This document shows, piece after piece, positions 48,313-55,043 of a stretch of 64,000 bases of DNA. Origin of the DNA: CAZPNX01 sp964518765 (GTDB taxonomy: Bacteria; Edwardsbacteria; AC1; EtOH8); NCBI GenBank assembly GCA_964518765.1, contig CAZFJC010000014.1, forward strand, positions 17,759 through 81,758, read 5' to 3'. Under the pieces are notes generated by a model. It ran no database searches and had not been told where the DNA came from. It saw only the letters and a program-made list of their open reading frames with translations. Position 1 is the stretch's first letter, and the number at the start of each line of letters is the position of its first letter. The position numbers were made by a program, and so were the translations under genes.

Positions 48313-49907
48313 TGGAGGGCCTCCGCCGCTTTTCGCGCCGGCAGGAACCCGGGATCCTGCTCCAGCGCCTTTTGGAACCAGTCCGCCGCCTGGCGCTTCT
48401 TTCCCTGGCGCAGGCGGGCCAGCCCGCAGTTGAAGCGGATGACCGGAGACGTCGCGTTCAGCTCGGCCGCCCGTTCGAAGCAGTTGGCGGCCTCCTCCCA
48501 TCTGCCGGTCCGAAAATAGAGGGCGCCTAGATTGTTGTAGGCGTCGAACTGGGAGCTGTCGAGCTCGATAGCCCTCCTGTATCGGCTTTCCGCTTCCGAG
48601 AGCCAACCCTGCCTTGCATACTCGTTCCCCAGGTTGAAATGTGCCAGGTAGCTCCCTGGTGCGGTGCGGGCCATCTCCCTGAACAAGGTCAGGTCGCTTT
48701 TCCAGATGGCGTTTCGTCTAACCGTGCCCGCCCCCATCCAAAGGATGTATGCCAAGGGCAGGACGAGCACGGCATTGGCCGCAGCCCTTCCTGGCGCTTT
48801 TGCCCTTGCTGCCAGGAACGCCCAGGACAGGGCCAGGGCCGTGCCAAAAGAGGAAAGGAAAGCGAATCTCTCGGCGAACTCGACGTTGCTGGTGTTTCGT
48901 ACGAAGCCCAGGCTGGGGACCAGCCCCCAGATGAAAAATTGTGAAGCCAGCAGCAGGGCCTTGTATTTCCTGGCCCCGGGCATCAGGGTTGCGGCGGCGG
49001 GCAGGATTGAAAGCAGCAGGCCTCCCGCCATCAACGCCGGTCCGGAGTGGAACCGATCCGTGTAGTAGGTGCTGAGGTTGATGGGCGCCAAGGTCAGCCT
49101 CAGATACTTCCAGGCCTTCTCCGGCAGGGTCCCGACGGCTGTCAGATCCAGCGTGTCGCCCCGCCACGGCGTGTTCCCTGAAAGGGCCAGGAACCGGACG
49201 GCGGCATAGACAGCCGGCACCGCCAAATAAAGGAGATGCTCCCTCCTCCAGAGCCTCTGTCCCTTTTCCCTCAAACTTAGCTCCATGCCGGCGATGAGCA
49301 ACGGCACCGAGGCCGCGGATTCCTTGGAGCCCAGGGCCAGCAGCCAGAAGGCCAGGGAAAGCGTTAGGCTGGCGGCCTTGCCCTCCTGACGCCATCTCCA
49401 ATACTGGTATAAGGTGGCCGCCGCGAACAGTCCGGCCAATAGGTCCGTCCTCCCCCCCACGAAAGAGACGACCTCCCCGTGGATGGGATTGGCCCCGAAC
49501 ACCAAGGCCGATAGGACGGCCAGTCCGGTGTCTTTAAAAGAGCATTCGACCAGGAGAAACAGAACTGCCAGCAGAAGCGCGAATAGCCCGATGTTGGTTA
49601 AGTGAAAGCCGGTCGCCTTCGTCCCCCATAGCTTGTAGTCTATGGCGAAGCTCAGCAGGGTGACGGGCCGGTAGTAATTGTTCGGGCTGGCGGCGGTCGG
49701 GGACTTGGTCTCGAACCAGTAATTGCTGACGAAGAGGCCGAGGTCCGCCGGCCAGTTTTTTATCCGGGGGTTGTTGACGATGATTTGATGGTCGTCAAAG
49801 ACAAATCCATTGCCCAAGGAGGCGCCGTATAGGACGAGTGCCGCCAAGCATAGGCTGGCGTATATCGCCGCCCGCCGTCTCCACCCCTGGGTCGACCGCC
49901 CGGCCAT
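48309..49907 (-). CDS. TMTC-like multi-spanning membrane protein with TPR repeats
   Basis: 532 residues from MAGRSTQGWRRRAAIYASLCLAALVLYG, ATG 49907 behind AGGAAG. About ten membrane helices follow. Loop motifs match the TMTC/GT-C type: GNGFVFDDHQIIVNNPRIKNW (the D-D/E pair of the catalytic loop) and ANPIHGEVVSFVGGRTDLLAGLF. TPR repeats fill about 410-532: LAHFNLGNEYARQGWLSEAESRYRRAIEL, DAYNNLGALYFRTGRWEEAANCFERAAEL, VIRFNCGLARLRQGKKRQAADWFQKALEQ. Probable lipid-linked sugar transferase modifying exported proteins, inferred. Confidence 0.8.
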   Translation of the reverse strand: MAGRSTQGWRRRAAIYASLCLAALVLYGASLGNGFVFDDHQIIVNNPRIKNWPADLGLFVSNYWFETKSPTAASPNNYYRPVTLLSFAIDYKLWGTKATGFHLTNIGLFALLLAVLFLLVECSFKDTGLAVLSALVFGANPIHGEVVSFVGGRTDLLAGLFAAATLYQYWRWRQEGKAASLTLSLAFWLLALGSKESAASVPLLIAGMELSLREKGQRLWRREHLLYLAVPAVYAAVRFLALSGNTPWRGDTLDLTAVGTLPEKAWKYLRLTLAPINLSTYYTDRFHSGPALMAGGLLLSILPAAATLMPGARKYKALLLASQFFIWGLVPSLGFVRNTSNVEFAERFAFLSSFGTALALSWAFLAARAKAPGRAAANAVLVLPLAYILWMGAGTVRRNAIWKSDLTLFREMARTAPGSYLAHFNLGNEYARQGWLSEAESRYRRAIELDSSQFDAYNNLGALYFRTGRWEEAANCFERAAELNATSPVIRFNCGLARLRQGKKRQAADWFQKALEQDPGFLPARKAAEALQ

Positions 49908-49929
49908 ACCATCATTCTTCCTGCGCCTG

Positions 49930-50355
49930 CTACTTTTCACTGGCCGGCCCGGGAACCAGTTGGCGGCCACCTTCCTTCCCGGCCTTCATCTGCTCCACCG
50001 CCCGGACGGCCTCCTCCCGGCTGCCGTAGATGTTAGATTCCAAACGGGCCTTCTTGGAGGCGGTGCGCAGGGTCATCCGGGCCGAGGGGTCGTCTCCGTA
50101 GCGGGCGAAGCCAAGTATGTGGCTCTCGAACACTTCGCGGGACCGACGGCCGTAAAGCTCGCTGACGTTGGCCCCGATGTGCAGCCCGTCGATCTTTGAG
50201 ATCAGGTATACCTTGCGCCCGATATCCTCGAGCTTGGCCAGGTTGATCCGGACGAATTCCTCCACATCCTTTTCGGTCTGGATGGAGAAATTGTCCTCGG
50301 TAAACAGAATGTTCCTTTCCGGGTCGTATTCGAACTTGACGGTCTGGATGTTCAT
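49930..50355 (-). CDS. Small STAS/SpoIIAA-like protein, unknown role
   Basis: 141 residues from MNIQTVKFEYDPERNILFTEDNFSIQTEKDVEEFV; the frame extends upstream only through repeat-like sequence. The alternation of strands and helices (KVYLISKIDGLHIGANVSELYGRRSREVFESHILGFARYG, ESNIYGSREEAVRAVEQMK) recalls SpoIIAA-like/STAS proteins, but I cannot make a firm match. The ribosome site is weak. It lies between the barrel-sandwich gene and the TMTC-like gene, 155 bp after the former. Confidence 0.55.
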   Translation of the reverse strand: MNIQTVKFEYDPERNILFTEDNFSIQTEKDVEEFVRINLAKLEDIGRKVYLISKIDGLHIGANVSELYGRRSREVFESHILGFARYGDDPSARMTLRTASKKARLESNIYGSREEAVRAVEQMKAGKEGGRQLVPGPASEK

Positions 50356-50391
50356 GCTATATTTGCCTAGTGGTTCTGTCTGTCCCTCTGG

Positions 50392-50443
50392 CATTTGGCA
50401 TTTCGCATTTTGAATCTCCCGGATGCGGCCAGGCCGCATCCGG
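50392..50443. repeat. Low-complexity tract plus perfect 12-bp palindrome
   Basis: Repeated GGCATTT/CGCATTT words (50392-50416) run into a perfect palindrome CCGGATGCGGCC / GGCCGCATCCGG (50419-50443) with a single central base. No U-run follows on either strand. It fills part of the gap between the barrel-sandwich gene (stop 50511) and the STAS-like gene. It could stabilise or process the operon mRNA. Confidence 0.55.
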
Positions 50444-50510
50444 TCTAGTCCGCGACCGTTTCTTCCTTGGCCCGGTGCATGCCTCGGCTTGGCACCGGCC
50501 TCCTTCAGAT

Positions 50511-51632
50511 TCAATCTTCGATCAGCTCTACATTGGCCCGGGGGACCACCGCCTTGGTCCCGTCCTCGAACTCCACCTCCAGCACCCGGGCGTAGCTCTC
50601 CGACTCCAGCTTCTGCAGTTCGTGCGGCAGGGCGGCCACCTTGCCGATGCGTCCGAAGTAAGGATGCCGGATGACCCTGATGGCCATGCCCAGCTCCATG
50701 CCGCTGTCCGACCGCTTGCCCTCCTCGGCCTTGCCGCCGGCCTCCAGGGGCACGATGACCTCGGGCCTCATGACGCCGGCCCGGATCTGGGTGGCTCCGT
50801 TGACCGAGGCCTTAAGTCCCTGCTTGGACTTGAGGAGGTTGAAGGTCTTCCTGGCCATGGTCATCTGGCCGAAGCCCTCGGTGACCACCAAGGTCACCCC
50901 CTTCTCCTCGGTGCCGGTGATGGCCACCCCGATGTCGTAACCCAGGAAGGCCTTGAGGTCGGCATCATTGATGCCGCCCACCACCACCGCCCGGATCCCC
51001 AGCTCGGCCGCCCTCACCAGCGCCCGGTGGCGTATCAGCGATCCGCCCACCACTACCTTTCCCTTGTGTTCGGGCTTCAGCATCTCGGCCGTCAGCTCCT
51101 GCGAGGGGTCATCGGCCACCACTACTATCTCCCCGTTGGTCTCACCGCCGATGCCGAAGATCCCCTGGACGAAGGTGCCGAAGGTCTCTACCGCCACCCC
51201 TTCGTCTTCGGCCACCGCCACCACCTTACCGTCGATGTAGGCCCTTACCTGCACCGGCAGCGGCGGCTCGCGCAGGATCACCTGGCCGGTGACAGCCGAG
51301 ATCGACTCCACCGTCCCGGCCACCGGCGAACGGCAGACGGACTTGAACAGTCCGAAAAAGCTCTTGCTTTGGGCCAGGGGCTCGTCCTTGGCCACCGCCT
51401 CCCCCGGCTTCTTGAGCATGTGGGCCTCGACGTCCTCGGGCAGCACCCCCAGTAGCCCGGCCACGTTGACCGTCTGGACGTTGCCCGGCAGCTCGGTCCT
51501 GGCCACCACCTGGTCCGACTTCACCTGGTCGCCCACCTTGGCCAGCACCTGCCCTTTCAGTGGCAGCCGGCGGTCCTTGACCACCACCGCCTTCTCGGTG
51601 ACCTTGAGCCCTGGAGTATATGCATGTGCCAT
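50511..51632 (-). CDS. Barrel-sandwich/KOW-domain protein, unknown (MutL neighbour)
   Basis: 373 residues. Two lipoyl/biotinyl-like barrel-sandwich segments can be read near 8-60 (KVTEKAVVVKDRRLPLKGQVLAKVGDQVKSDQVVA) and 108-135 (SPVAGTVESISAVTGQVIL), resembling RnfC-type modules without the Fe-S cysteines. A central alpha/beta part has KGKVVVGGSLIRHRALVRAAELGIRAVVVGGIND and LVVTEGFGQMTMARKTFNLLKSKQGLKASVNGATQIRAGVMRPEVIVP. The C-terminus is KOW-like (FGRIGKVAALPHELQ, VLEVEFEDGTKAVVPRANVELIE). Function unknown. It follows the MutL-like gene by 48 bp. Confidence 0.65.
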   Translation of the reverse strand: MAHAYTPGLKVTEKAVVVKDRRLPLKGQVLAKVGDQVKSDQVVARTELPGNVQTVNVAGLLGVLPEDVEAHMLKKPGEAVAKDEPLAQSKSFFGLFKSVCRSPVAGTVESISAVTGQVILREPPLPVQVRAYIDGKVVAVAEDEGVAVETFGTFVQGIFGIGGETNGEIVVVADDPSQELTAEMLKPEHKGKVVVGGSLIRHRALVRAAELGIRAVVVGGINDADLKAFLGYDIGVAITGTEEKGVTLVVTEGFGQMTMARKTFNLLKSKQGLKASVNGATQIRAGVMRPEVIVPLEAGGKAEEGKRSDSGMELGMAIRVIRHPYFGRIGKVAALPHELQKLESESYARVLEVEFEDGTKAVVPRANVELIED

Positions 51633-51679
51633 TTTTACCTCGTTCGACGTTTGACGTTCAAGGCAATAACGTTACTACG

Positions 51680-53503
51680 CTACTTCGCGGGATAGATGTC
51701 CAGCGCTCGGTTCCATTCCACCAACTTGGCCACCCGCTGCTTGCTGTCCTCGGGCAGCTGCAGCGGCCGGCCACGGCCGTCCAGGATGACGCCCACCGTG
51801 CCGCCCTCCAGCATCGCTTGAAATTCCTTGCCCCTTCCCCCTCCGGCATCAAAGCCCTTGGCCGGGATCACGGTGGCCTGGACTTTCTCTGGCCCCAGCG
51901 GGATGAGCTTCATCTCGCCCACCTTGACGCTTTCCTCGACCTTGGTGCCGTCGGCTCTGGCGAACTTGACGGAGAGGCAGGGCTGGCCCTCCTTGCCCAC
52001 GCCCGAGGGGCAGATGGCCGAGCCCAGCCGCACCAAGCAGTCTTTGACAAAGACCTCGTTGGCCGCCGGGGCGTGGACGGTGGACAACACCCCCAGATGC
52101 GGGGCCATGAAGATGGAGTCCACCGCCATCATGGTCACCCCCTCGGGCTGGAAGGCGTCGATCATCATCAGGGCCGACTGGGCCCGCCGCGGAGCGTGCG
52201 ACAGCACTCCGCCGGATCCGATGAGGATGCTCAGATCCATCATGTTGATCAGGGTCTCGCCGGTGGCCGATTGGTCGAAGGCGTCGGAGATGGTCCGCTC
52301 CTGCTGGACGCCCTTCAGCCCCACCGCCATGTCCTTGTGCTGTTTGAAGGCCAGCCTCAGGGCCTCGCGGGAGATGGCCTGTTCGATCTGCAGCTCTTCC
52401 AGAGCCTGGGGAATGGTGGTCGGCCGGATCATCTTGTTGCGGATGCGGTTTCTAAGGTCGGCCTCGTCCATGTCGAAGGGCACCCAGCGCATGATGTTCT
52501 CCAGACCGGCCTCGGCCAGCACGTTGGAGATGGAGTAGCTCATGCCCAGGTTGGCGGAGACGGTGCGGTTGAAGACGTCCTGGCCCGTCCCCTTGTCGAA
52601 GAACACCGAAAAAACGTCAGTGGTGGCCCCGCCGATGTCCACCCCCACCGCCGCTATCTTCTCGGCCTTGGCCAGGGACTGGATCATCAGCCCCACCGCG
52701 CCCGGGGTGGGCATGATGGGCACCTCGCTCGCCATGGCCATCAGCTTCTTGTATCCCGGGGCGTGGGCCATGACATGCTCCATAAAGACGTCGTGGATGG
52801 CGTCCCGGGCCGGCTTGAGGTTCTCCCGCTCCAGCACCGGCCGCAGGTTGTCTACCATCATCAGGGCCGACTTGGCCGACAGGGTCTTGTCGACCATCGA
52901 CCGGGCGTCCTTGTTGCCGGCGTAGATCACCGGCAGCCGGTAGCTGGTGCCGAAGCGCGGCTTGGGGTCGGCCGCCGAGATCAGCTCGGCCATCTCCACC
53001 ACGTGGGTGATGGTGCCGCCGTCGATGCCGCCGGAGAGCAGGATCATGTCCGGCCGCAGGTGGCGGATGCGCTCGATGCGCTGGTGGGGCAGGCGGCCGT
53101 CGTTGGAGGCCAGCACGTCCATGACGATGGCCCCGGCCCCCAGGGCCGCCCGGGCGGCGCTCTCGCCGGTCATGGTCTTGACCACCCCGGCCACCATCAT
53201 CTGCAGGCCGCCGCCGGCCGACGAGGTCGACATGTAGATGTCCACCCCCTCGTTGCCGGAGGCCGGGGTGATGATGTCGTCGCCGTTCAGGATCTTCCGG
53301 CCGGACAGCTCCTCCACCTCGCGCACCGCGTTCAGCACCCCCTTGGTCACGTCCTCGAACGGCTTCTCCACCGTGGTCGGGGCCTCGCCCCGGGTGGTCT
53401 GACGGTACTCGCCGTTCTTATACTCGATGAGGATGGCCTTGGTGGTGGTGCTGCCGCAGTCGGTCACCAGGATGGTCTTCAGCTTGTTGGGGTCAACTGC
53501 CAT
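51680..53503 (-). CDS. GlmL/MutL-family ASKHA ATPase
   Basis: 607 residues of the glutamate-mutase MutL (GlmL) family. Actin-fold ATPase motifs: TILVTDCGSTTTKAILIEYKNGEYRQTTRGEAPTTVEKP (phosphate 1), MILLSGGIDGGTITHVVEMAELI, IAAVGVDIGGATTDVFSVF (phosphate 2), LIGSGGVLSHAPRRAQSALMMIDAFQPEG (adenosine). In clostridia it accompanies adenosylcobalamin-dependent glutamate mutase, presumably to reactivate it; no mutase subunits are present here. The ATG follows AGGAGG, with an AT-rich stretch upstream. Its constant companion here is the barrel-sandwich gene. Confidence 0.88.
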   Translation of the reverse strand: MAVDPNKLKTILVTDCGSTTTKAILIEYKNGEYRQTTRGEAPTTVEKPFEDVTKGVLNAVREVEELSGRKILNGDDIITPASGNEGVDIYMSTSSAGGGLQMMVAGVVKTMTGESAARAALGAGAIVMDVLASNDGRLPHQRIERIRHLRPDMILLSGGIDGGTITHVVEMAELISAADPKPRFGTSYRLPVIYAGNKDARSMVDKTLSAKSALMMVDNLRPVLERENLKPARDAIHDVFMEHVMAHAPGYKKLMAMASEVPIMPTPGAVGLMIQSLAKAEKIAAVGVDIGGATTDVFSVFFDKGTGQDVFNRTVSANLGMSYSISNVLAEAGLENIMRWVPFDMDEADLRNRIRNKMIRPTTIPQALEELQIEQAISREALRLAFKQHKDMAVGLKGVQQERTISDAFDQSATGETLINMMDLSILIGSGGVLSHAPRRAQSALMMIDAFQPEGVTMMAVDSIFMAPHLGVLSTVHAPAANEVFVKDCLVRLGSAICPSGVGKEGQPCLSVKFARADGTKVEESVKVGEMKLIPLGPEKVQATVIPAKGFDAGGGRGKEFQAMLEGGTVGVILDGRGRPLQLPEDSKQRVAKLVEWNRALDIYPAK

Positions 53504-53551
53504 GGCAGCCTCCTGTCGTCTATCTGGATTTGATATTAATACTATATATAA

Positions 53552-54028
53552 CTAGAAACCGATCCTGCCCCTCAGCCTTTGCCACCAGTTTCCCGTTTGG
53601 TTCCCGAGCGGAGACTTCGACGAGCTCAGTCGAGCCGTCGCGGGGGCCCCTTGTCCCACGACCCTTGTCCCTTGGGCCCTCCGTTCTGCCTTCTGCTTTC
53701 TGGCTTCCTCCTTCTCCCGTTTTTCCCGCTCCTGCCACTCGGCCTCCTGCCGCTCGATCTCGCACAATAATTTTTCGACGTTCTCCCGCTCCTCCATCAT
53801 CAGGGTGATCTCGTCGTACTCCTTCCGGTTGAGGAAGGCCTGGACGAATGGCTGGAGGAAGACCATGCCCTGGCTGCCGATGAAGGACAGCGGCTTGACG
53901 CTCTCGAAGAACATGATGGCCGGGGTGGTCAGCTTGCGCTTGACGATCTGGTTGGCGATCTTCTCCAGCAGCTCCTTCTGCCTCTCCGGCGGGGGCATCT
54001 GGCCGTCTATGTAAATGGAGTCGCGCAT
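53552..54028 (-). CDS. Conserved amphipathic protein upstream of the MutL-like gene, repeat-derived C-terminus
   Basis: 158 residues. The N-terminal 85 look like a folded, conserved helical domain (PPPERQKELLEKIANQIVKRKLTTPAIMFFESVKPLSFIGSQGMVFLQPFVQAFLNRKEYDEITLMMEER). A charged coiled coil follows (ENVEKLLCEIERQEAEWQEREKREKEEARKQKAE). From about residue 115 the sequence is translated repeat DNA (QGTRVVGQGAPATARLSSSKSPLG), unlike the rest, before the tail NWWQRLRGRIGF. The MutL gene is 48 bp downstream. Function unknown; a membrane-peripheral partner of the MutL pair is a guess. Confidence 0.65.
   Translation of the reverse strand: MRDSIYIDGQMPPPERQKELLEKIANQIVKRKLTTPAIMFFESVKPLSFIGSQGMVFLQPFVQAFLNRKEYDEITLMMEERENVEKLLCEIERQEAEWQEREKREKEEARKQKAERRAQGTRVVGQGAPATARLSSSKSPLGNQTGNWWQRLRGRIGF
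53610..53710. repeat. Composite dispersed-repeat segment inside a coding region
   Basis: Three unlike repeat words lie next to each other: GACTTCGACGAGCTCAGTCG (about 53620-53638, itself semi-palindromic), CTTGTCCCACGACCCTTGTCC (about 53651-53671) and CTGCCTTCTGCTTTCTGG (about 53685-53703). The last resembles the flanks of the S23-like gene. All read through as protein in the 53552-54028 gene. Confidence 0.55.
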
Positions 54029-54049
54029 CTGCTATCGAACCGAAAACGT

Positions 54050-54135
54050 GAAAACGTTCTCAACCGTTCCATCCTCTCAAACATCTTAACCGCATGAACC
54101 GCCGTAACGCAGCCTCAGCTCCTTGGCCGCCTTGA
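54050..54135 (-). repeat. Direct repeat copy A: displaced 3' end of gcvPB
   Basis: 86 bp, collinear with 54956-55043 (offset about 907 bp) and roughly 80% identical by eye. On the minus strand it still encodes the GcvP subunit-2 tail KAAKELRLRYGGSCG and a TAA stop, plus about 45 bp of downstream sequence. It has no start and no upstream gene body, so it is a scar left on the far side of the nucleotidyltransferase module. Confidence 0.85.
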
Positions 54136-54147
54136 TTTTTATCTTTT

Positions 54148-54711
54148 TTACGGCTTTTCTGTTCCGTCCATCAGGCGGTCGAAGCTTGCCGCGAAGCCGC
54201 GGCCGGGGAACGAGGCGTCGAATTCCCTGAGCCATCGCCTGATGTAATCGGCGTCCAGATCTCTGTTCTTCAGCATCACCGAACGAACGTCGGCCTCGTC
54301 CTGCGGCCTGCCGGCGAACAGCTTGTGGATTATCAGGTCCTCCCGCGAGGCGAACTTTACGGTGCCGCCGCCCAGGGCCACTTCGCGGGCTCTGGATATC
54401 GCCTGCCTTTCGTACGGAGTGAACGAGAAAATGAAGTCGACGCGTATCCCGCTTTTTCTCTCCAGCGCCGGCAGGACCATGGTGCGCACCACGAACTCCT
54501 CGACGTTCTCCGGTATGGGCTCCAACCCGCAGGCCGTTGCCGCCTGGGCCAGCTGCGGCAGGCTCTCCTTTCCCGCGCCCAGGGTGATGTCTATGTCCCG
54601 GGTCAGCCGCGGTTCGCCGTAGAGCAGCACCGCCTGGCCGCCGATGACCATGTAGGGCAGCCCCCGGGAATCCAGCTCCCCGGCTATGCGGGCGAGCAGC
54701 TCTTGGAACAT
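54148..54711 (-). CDS. Nucleotidyltransferase-fold protein (AbiEii/DUF6036-like)
   Basis: 187 residues. The minimal nucleotidyltransferase core is clear: LPYMVIGGQAVLLYGEPRLTRDIDITLG (GG...A, Y-G-x-x-R-x-T-x-D-I-D), VRVDFIFSFTPYERQAISRARE and the family-typical SREDLIIHKLFAGRPQDEADVRSVM. Such proteins include toxins of AbiEii/MenT type and uncharacterised stand-alone enzymes. It overlaps the small gene upstream by 28 bp, like a toxin-antitoxin pair. The two genes together form an inserted module flanked by copies of the gcvPB 3' end. Toxin activity is inference. Confidence 0.8.
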   Translation of the reverse strand: MFQELLARIAGELDSRGLPYMVIGGQAVLLYGEPRLTRDIDITLGAGKESLPQLAQAATACGLEPIPENVEEFVVRTMVLPALERKSGIRVDFIFSFTPYERQAISRAREVALGGGTVKFASREDLIIHKLFAGRPQDEADVRSVMLKNRDLDADYIRRWLREFDASFPGRGFAASFDRLMDGTEKP

Positions 54712-54902
54712 GAGTTAATAACTGCAGCCAGCCTGAGGTCGGCCTCTATCCCCTCCATCGGGTCCTTGGGCGGCAGCACCCCCAGCTCGATCCCCTCTTG
54801 CCACAGCGACTCGTAAATGGCTAGCGCCTGGGCGTGGGTGAACCGTTGCTGAGATATCAGTTCGGCCTCGAACTGCCGGTAATATTCTGCTTCACAGATC
54901 AT
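54684..54902 (-). CDS. Small partner of the nucleotidyltransferase (putative antitoxin)
   Basis: 72 residues, ATG at 54902. Acidic and mostly helical: YYRQFEAELISQQRFTHAQALAIYESLWQEGIELGVLPPKDPMEGIEADLRLAAVIN. The same layout (a short protein with a G-V-L-P-P-x-D-P-x-E-G-I-E motif before a nucleotidyltransferase) recurs in environmental genomes, from general knowledge. It overlaps the nucleotidyltransferase start by 28 bp, so translation is coupled. Antitoxin or chaperone role is a guess from gene order. Confidence 0.6.
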   Translation of the reverse strand: MICEAEYYRQFEAELISQQRFTHAQALAIYESLWQEGIELGVLPPKDPMEGIEADLRLAAVINSCSKSCSPA

Positions 54903-54955
54903 TGTGAATTTCGCTGCTGGTGGGATCGAGTATCAGCTAACGCACTAAAAACCAT

Positions 54956-55043
54956 GAAAACGTCTTCAAACGTTCCAACTTCTAAAACTATCTTCAACCG
55001 CAAGAACCCCCGTAACGCAGCCGCGGCTCCTTGGCCGCCTTGA
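54956..55043 (-). repeat. Direct repeat copy B: functional 3' end of gcvPB
   Basis: 88 bp comprising the last 16 codons and stop of gcvPB (KAAKEPRLRYGGSCG) and about 40 bp beyond. Its partner lies at 54050-54135. Alignment needs only two single-base gaps, both behind the stop codon. Confidence 0.85.

Noticed and set aside
51620..53533. A 637-codon plus-strand open frame
   Set aside because: It is the antisense of the MutL-like ATPase gene, which has clear family motifs. High GC makes long antisense frames; the composition (His/Gly/Val-rich) is typical of shadows.
53504..53551. Promoter directly upstream of the MutL-like gene
   Set aside because: The gap is AT-rich with TATATA-like words, but no credible -35 at the right distance was found.
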